NCBI GenBank assembly: GCA_046262995.1
Contig: JBHELQ010000135.1
Location: forward strand, 1-8,547
DNA length: 8,547 bases
Source: JBHELQ01 sp046262995
GTDB taxonomy: Bacteria > Actinomycetota > Thermoleophilia > Solirubrobacterales > Thermoleophilaceae
Direction: 5' to 3'
Positions 5,882-8,547 of the stretch are shown here, piece after piece; the first letter of the stretch is position 1, and each line of letters opens with the position of its first letter. Made by a program: the position numbers and the translations under genes. A model generated the notes under the pieces. That model did not search any database and was not told where the DNA came from. It saw nothing but the letters and a program-made list of their open reading frames with translations.

Positions 5882-6157
5882 ATGGCCGGCGACGCCAAGA
5901 CGGCTTCAGATACCACCGCGATGCTCGAGAGCGACTCGTTCGTCGAGTCGCTCATGGAAACGAGCCTGTACTCGATGGGCGCCTACTTCTGCGACCAGCA
6001 CCCCGAGCTCGTCGACGAGGTCATCGCGCAGAGCGAGGCGGTCGAGCGAGCGGGGCTCCGAGGGTATGCCGAGGAGCACGATCTGAGCCTCGAGGCCTGC
6101 TTCGAGACGCTACTGACCGGTCTCGCGGTGCGCTACTACAACGCCGTCGCCGCGTAG
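5882..6157 (+). CDS. 91-aa acidic protein of unknown function
   Basis: An ORF with ATG at 5882 and TAG at 6155-6157, starting 20 nt after the sigma-factor stop on the same strand. The product is acidic and mostly helical in appearance (SFVESLMETSLYSMGAYF, PELVDEVIAQSEAVERAG, LEACFETLLTGLAVRYYNAV) with cysteines at 37 and 73. It has no signal peptide, no membrane segment and no motif I recognise. There is no good ribosome binding site before the ATG, so translation may be coupled to the sigma gene. Its codons follow the local GC-rich pattern, and the amino-acid pattern (alternating hydrophobic and charged positions) looks like a real folded protein. Its position suggests co-transcription with the sigma factor, so a partner role is conceivable but unproven. 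Confidence 0.65.
   Translation: MAGDAKTASDTTAMLESDSFVESLMETSLYSMGAYFCDQHPELVDEVIAQSEAVERAGLRGYAEEHDLSLEACFETLLTGLAVRYYNAVAA
6113..6142 (+). promoter_or_regulatory. Candidate tRNA-Pro promoter inside the end of the 91-aa gene
   Basis: CTGACC (6113-6118) and TACAAC (6137-6142) are separated by 18 nt, each 4 of 6 to the housekeeping consensus. Initiation about 7 nt downstream would give a leader of roughly 25 nt before the tRNA 5' end at 6175. The match is modest, and read-through from the sigma gene is an alternative. Confidence 0.35.
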
Positions 6158-6174
6158 CTACGCTTCATCCGCCA

Positions 6175-6248
6175 CGGGCTGTGGCGCAGTCTGGTAGCGC
6201 GCTCCGTTCGGGTCGGAGAGGTCGCCAGTTCAAATCTGGCCAGCCCGA
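6175..6248 (+). tRNA. tRNA-Pro (anticodon CGG)
   Basis: All arms can be drawn. The acceptor stem CGGGCTG 6175-6181 pairs perfectly with CAGCCCG 6241-6247. The D stem is gcgc/gcgc with loop agtctggta. The anticodon stem is ctccg/cggag with loop ttCGGgt and anticodon CGG at 6209-6211. The variable loop is aggtc, and the T stem is gccag/ctggc with loop ttcaaat. The discriminator is A6248. The genome continues with CT, so CCA is not encoded and must be added after transcription. It reads proline CCG codons, expected to be abundant in this GC-rich genome. It lies 17 nt after the 91-aa gene on the same strand and converges on the MFS gene. Confidence 0.97.
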
Positions 6249-6264
6249 CTAGCAAGCAAGAGGG

Positions 6265-6321
6265 GGGCGTCTGCTCGGCGGCGGGACGGAGCTCCCGGCC
6301 CTCGTCCCGTGCGGGCGTCTG
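6265..6321. terminator. GC-rich hairpin between convergent tRNA-Pro and MFS gene, possible weak terminator
   Basis: A perfect 7-bp stem (cgggacg 6282-6288, cgtcccg 6303-6309) encloses a 14-nt loop. It is flanked by a 9-bp direct repeat, gggcgtctg, at 6265-6273 and 6313-6321. Position between convergent transcripts suits transcription end, but no U-tract follows on either strand, so an intrinsic terminator is not demonstrated. Confidence 0.35.
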
Positions 6322-6326
6322 ACGTT

Positions 6327-7439
6327 CTAAGTGGGCGCCTCGGGGTTGCGAGCTGAGAGGCGGGCGACCACGGGCGCCGTGCTCAGGGCGAGCGCGGCAG
6401 CGATCGATAGCAGCACGGGGTAGCTCGCGACATGCGCGGCGAGGGCCAGTAGATAGGGGGCGGCGAAGCCGAGATAGGTCAGGGCGTAGTAGGCGGCGGT
6501 CAGACCCGCGAGATCGTCGTCGCCGGCGAGACGCCCGACTTCAACGAGCCCGGCGACGAGGCACAGGCCGTAAGCGCACCCGAGCACGATCGCACACGGC
6601 ACCAATAACCAGATCTGTTGAGCTTCCGCGGTGACGGCAGCCAGCGCCAGGCCAGCACCGACTACGACCAGCCCGACGATGCCGGCACGATTGCTCGCCG
6701 CGTGCGCCTCCAACCGTCGCGCCAGCGGCTGGATCAGCACGCCGGCCAGCGCGGTCAGCGAGGTGATCGCGGCTGTGACGGCGATGCCGTCGGCGGCGTG
6801 GTGGGCGCCGACGACGCTGGGCAACAGCGCAAACGCGATCGCGGGGGCCGCGAACACCCAGGGGGCCATCGGCGCCACGACCCCACGAAAGCGCGGGCCG
6901 CGCACCGCGGGCACCGACAGCCGAATTGGGTGGCGGCGTGAGCCCGAGACGGTCTCGGGGACGTTAAGCAGCGCTAGCAGCACCACGGCCGTGAAGGCGA
7001 TGTGCGGGAGGTAGGGCAGGGTCCTCGATGCGGGCGCCCATTGCGCCAGCACGCCGGCCACCAGCGGGCCAAGGGCAAAGCCTGCGGTCATCGCGATCGC
7101 AGCCCGTCGCGCCGCGCCGCTACGAGTCGCCGTGCCCCTTGGCGCCACCGAGATTTCCCGCAGCCACGCCGTGCCCGCGGCGAACACCGCGCCGCTGCTG
7201 ACCCCGGCCATCAGACGCCCGAGGAACAACAGCGCCACGCGGTCGGCGCCGGCGACCAGCGCCGCGCTGGCGAGCAGCGACAGCCCGGCGGCCGCAATCA
7301 CAACGGTGCGCCGTCCGCGCGCGTCAGACAGCGGCCCGGTGAGCAGCAGCCCCGGGATCAGACCTAGCGCGTAGAAGCCGAACATCGCCTCGAGCGTGCC
7401 TGTGCCGAGCTCCAACTTGTGGCGATAAACGAGGAGCAT
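6327..7439 (-). CDS. Major facilitator superfamily transporter (ATG-delimited part; N-terminus probably extends upstream)
   Basis: A 370-aa polytopic inner-membrane protein of the MFS, a proton-coupled exporter or uptake carrier of a small molecule. The loop 2-3 signature GPLSDARGRR is at 35-44, followed by repeated ~20-residue hydrophobic segments. The first ATG (7437-7439) begins in the middle of the first transmembrane helix. The same frame upstream reads LLGTGWGSNQITP directly into MLLVYRHKLELG, a typical TM1 of this family, so the true protein should be some 30-45 residues longer. The frame is open to a TAA at 7584-7586 but contains no ATG, GTG or TTG. The gene uses TTA for one leucine (6606-6608) plus CTA and CTT, less biased than the ligase and sigma genes. 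The substrate is not predictable. It lies directly downstream of the nitronate monooxygenase and is probably co-transcribed. Confidence 0.85.
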   Translation of the reverse strand: MLLVYRHKLELGTGTLEAMFGFYALGLIPGLLLTGPLSDARGRRTVVIAAAGLSLLASAALVAGADRVALLFLGRLMAGVSSGAVFAAGTAWLREISVAPRGTATRSGAARRAAIAMTAGFALGPLVAGVLAQWAPASRTLPYLPHIAFTAVVLLALLNVPETVSGSRRHPIRLSVPAVRGPRFRGVVAPMAPWVFAAPAIAFALLPSVVGAHHAADGIAVTAAITSLTALAGVLIQPLARRLEAHAASNRAGIVGLVVVGAGLALAAVTAEAQQIWLLVPCAIVLGCAYGLCLVAGLVEVGRLAGDDDLAGLTAAYYALTYLGFAAPYLLALAAHVASYPVLLSIAAALALSTAPVVARLSARNPEAPT

Positions 7440-7557
7440 CGGGGTGATCTGGTTCGACCCCCACCCCGTCCCGAGCAGCGCCGCGGCAACCGGCAGCCAC
7501 GCCGCTGGCGAAGCGGACGAGCGCTGGTTGGCAGCTTCCCGGTAGGCCCGGGTTCCT
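7440..7557 (-). other. In-frame MFS N-terminal coding extension with no standard start codon
   Basis: In the MFS frame this stretch encodes a polar lead (NQRSSASPAA) and the first half of TM1 (WLPVAAALLGTGWGSNQ). No ATG, GTG or TTG occurs before the in-frame stop at 7584-7586; only CTG codons at 7476-7478 and 7494-7496 and an ATC at 7566-7568 are present. A Shine-Dalgarno-like AGAGGA lies at 7552-7557, right after the upstream gene's stop, with no start codon at the proper distance. Either initiation is non-canonical or the start has been lost by mutation or sequence error. Confidence 0.6.
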
Positions 7558-8547
7558 CTACACCGGATGCTCGCCTGGGGCGGTTAGCTCGGAGCGGGCC
7601 CGCTCGATCGCGGCGCGTGCCTCGGCGCTCCAACGATCAACAAGCTCGCGGGCGGGGCGGTCTTCGGTGAGCGTGTGGGCTTGCCCGGCCCAGAGGTTGA
7701 TCGCATCGGCGTCCCCGGCTTCGCGCGCGGCCGCTCGCAGCGGCGCCGTGAGTTGGTTCACGTGCGGGTAGGCCGGTAGGGCGTGATCGTCGTGGTCGCG
7801 CATGAAGGCGTTGACGATTCCTCGGGCGCGTCGGCCGCTGAAAGCCCGGGTGATCGCCGTCGGGGTCGGAGCGGTCAGCGCCTCCCGATGTGCATCGCTG
7901 GTGGCCGCCTCGGGGCAGCGCATGAACGCCGTGCCGATCTGGGCCGCCCGTGCGCCGGCGGCGAGGGCGGCGGCGACCCCGCCCCCGTCGGCAATGCCGC
8001 CTGATGCGATCAGCGGCAGCTCGCATGCCCGGGCAACGAGCCGGAGCAGCGGCAGCAGCGCCACCTCGCCGCGACCGTCAGCGTCCTCGAAGCCGCCACG
8101 GTGCCCACCGGCCTCCACTCCCTGCACGACCAGCGCGTCCGCACCGGCCTGTGTAGCGAGCAGCGCCTCATTCACCTCCGTGACCGTGACCCACACGGCG
8201 ATGTCGAGCTCGTGAAGCCGCTGTACTACGTCGGGCGCCGGGCACCCGAACGCGAACGACACGATTGGCGGGCGCTCGCCGCACACGATCGCGAGCTTGG
8301 CGTGGAATGCGTCATCATCGAAGTGGGGCTCGCCGAGCCCGACATGGTGTCGGTGTGCTTCGAGTTCGATCGCCTTGGCGTATGCGGTCAACCTGGCGTG
8401 GTCGACCGGGGTTTCGGCGAGGAGAAACAGGTTGACGCCAACCGGCGCCGACGTGATCTCTCGCGTCCTCGTGATGTCCGCAGCCAGCGCCCCGGGGCTC
8501 TTGTAGCCGGCGGCGAGGAAGCCCAGACCGCCCGCGGCTGAGACGGC
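7558..8547 (-). CDS. Nitronate monooxygenase (2-nitropropane dioxygenase family), 5' end outside window
   Basis: An FMN-dependent TIM-barrel enzyme that oxidises alkyl nitronates to carbonyl compounds and nitrite. The frame is open from the right edge to TAG 7558-7560, giving 329 visible residues. The visible N-terminus AVSAAGGLGFLAAGY is the conserved flavin-domain start, so only a few dozen residues at most are missing. QGVEAGGHRG at about 142-151 holds the probable catalytic histidine (H149). ASGGIADG (about 181-188) and AAQIGTAFM (about 201-209) are phosphate-binding turns, and INLWAGQ (about 283-289) is a C-terminal motif of class I enzymes. An in-frame TTG at 8389-8391 could be mistaken for the start, but conserved sequence continues upstream of it. 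Some relatives act on other substrates, such as enoyl reductase-type FMN enzymes, so the exact reaction is inferred. It is followed immediately by the MFS gene, suggesting paired metabolism and transport. Confidence 0.92.
   Translation of the reverse strand, partial: AVSAAGGLGFLAAGYKSPGALAADITRTREITSAPVGVNLFLLAETPVDHARLTAYAKAIELEAHRHHVGLGEPHFDDDAFHAKLAIVCGERPPIVSFAFGCPAPDVVQRLHELDIAVWVTVTEVNEALLATQAGADALVVQGVEAGGHRGGFEDADGRGEVALLPLLRLVARACELPLIASGGIADGGGVAAALAAGARAAQIGTAFMRCPEAATSDAHREALTAPTPTAITRAFSGRRARGIVNAFMRDHDDHALPAYPHVNQLTAPLRAAAREAGDADAINLWAGQAHTLTEDRPARELVDRWSAEARAAIERARSELTAPGEHPV

Noticed and set aside
6175..6248. tRNA 3' end as a proven attachment site
   Set aside because: No second copy of the tRNA end and no integrase are visible in the window.
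8389..8391. TTG as the start of the nitronate monooxygenase
   Set aside because: The frame remains open upstream to the window edge and encodes the conserved AAGGLGFLAAGY flavin-domain segment, so the real start lies outside.

Overview
The window is GC-rich DNA, roughly two-thirds G+C by eye, with strongly G/C-biased third codon positions. The tRNA has no encoded CCA, and the ECF sigma factor carries a fused zinc-finger tail. Together with the style of the acyl-CoA ligase and aminotransferase, this points to a high-GC actinobacterium, possibly of the Thermoleophilia (Solirubrobacterales/Gaiellales). That placement is an inference from sequence style, not a database match.

Layout, left to right. 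(1) 1-339, + strand: the C-terminal end of a probable patatin-like phospholipase that enters from the left edge. (2) 345-593: a highly structured palindromic element that fills the gap between two convergent genes. It has two perfect 24-bp inverted-repeat pairs, one nested inside the other, with small hairpins between them. (3) 591-4270, - strand: a probable four-gene operon. In transcription order it holds a 58-aa helix-turn-helix-like mini-protein, a long-chain acyl-CoA synthetase (TTG start, good ribosome binding site), a 158-aa three-helix membrane protein and a HisC-like PLP aminotransferase. Intergenic gaps are 61, 24 and 10 nt. (4) 4271-4448: a divergent control region. (5) 4449-5861, + strand: an ECF sigma factor with a C-terminal zinc-binding anti-sigma-like motif, a probable membrane segment and a Pro/Ala-rich tail. 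It is followed by an unrecognised 91-aa protein and a tRNA-Pro(CGG). (6) 6327 to the right edge, - strand: an MFS transporter and a nitronate monooxygenase, probably co-transcribed. The monooxygenase runs off the right edge.

How the parts may work together. The operon combines fatty-acid activation, a membrane protein and an aminotransferase behind a small putative DNA-binding protein. It is divergent from a sigma factor that looks like a self-contained, membrane-tethered envelope-signal regulator, so control of the operon by that sigma factor is possible but unproven. The monooxygenase/MFS pair looks like a small oxidation-and-export module. Its transporter has no canonical start codon for its first membrane helix and contains a rare TTA leucine codon, so it may be recently acquired or decaying.

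The item most worth a second look is the nested palindromic element at 345-593. It resembles paired inverted REP units (BIME-like architecture), but I cannot name a described family for it.
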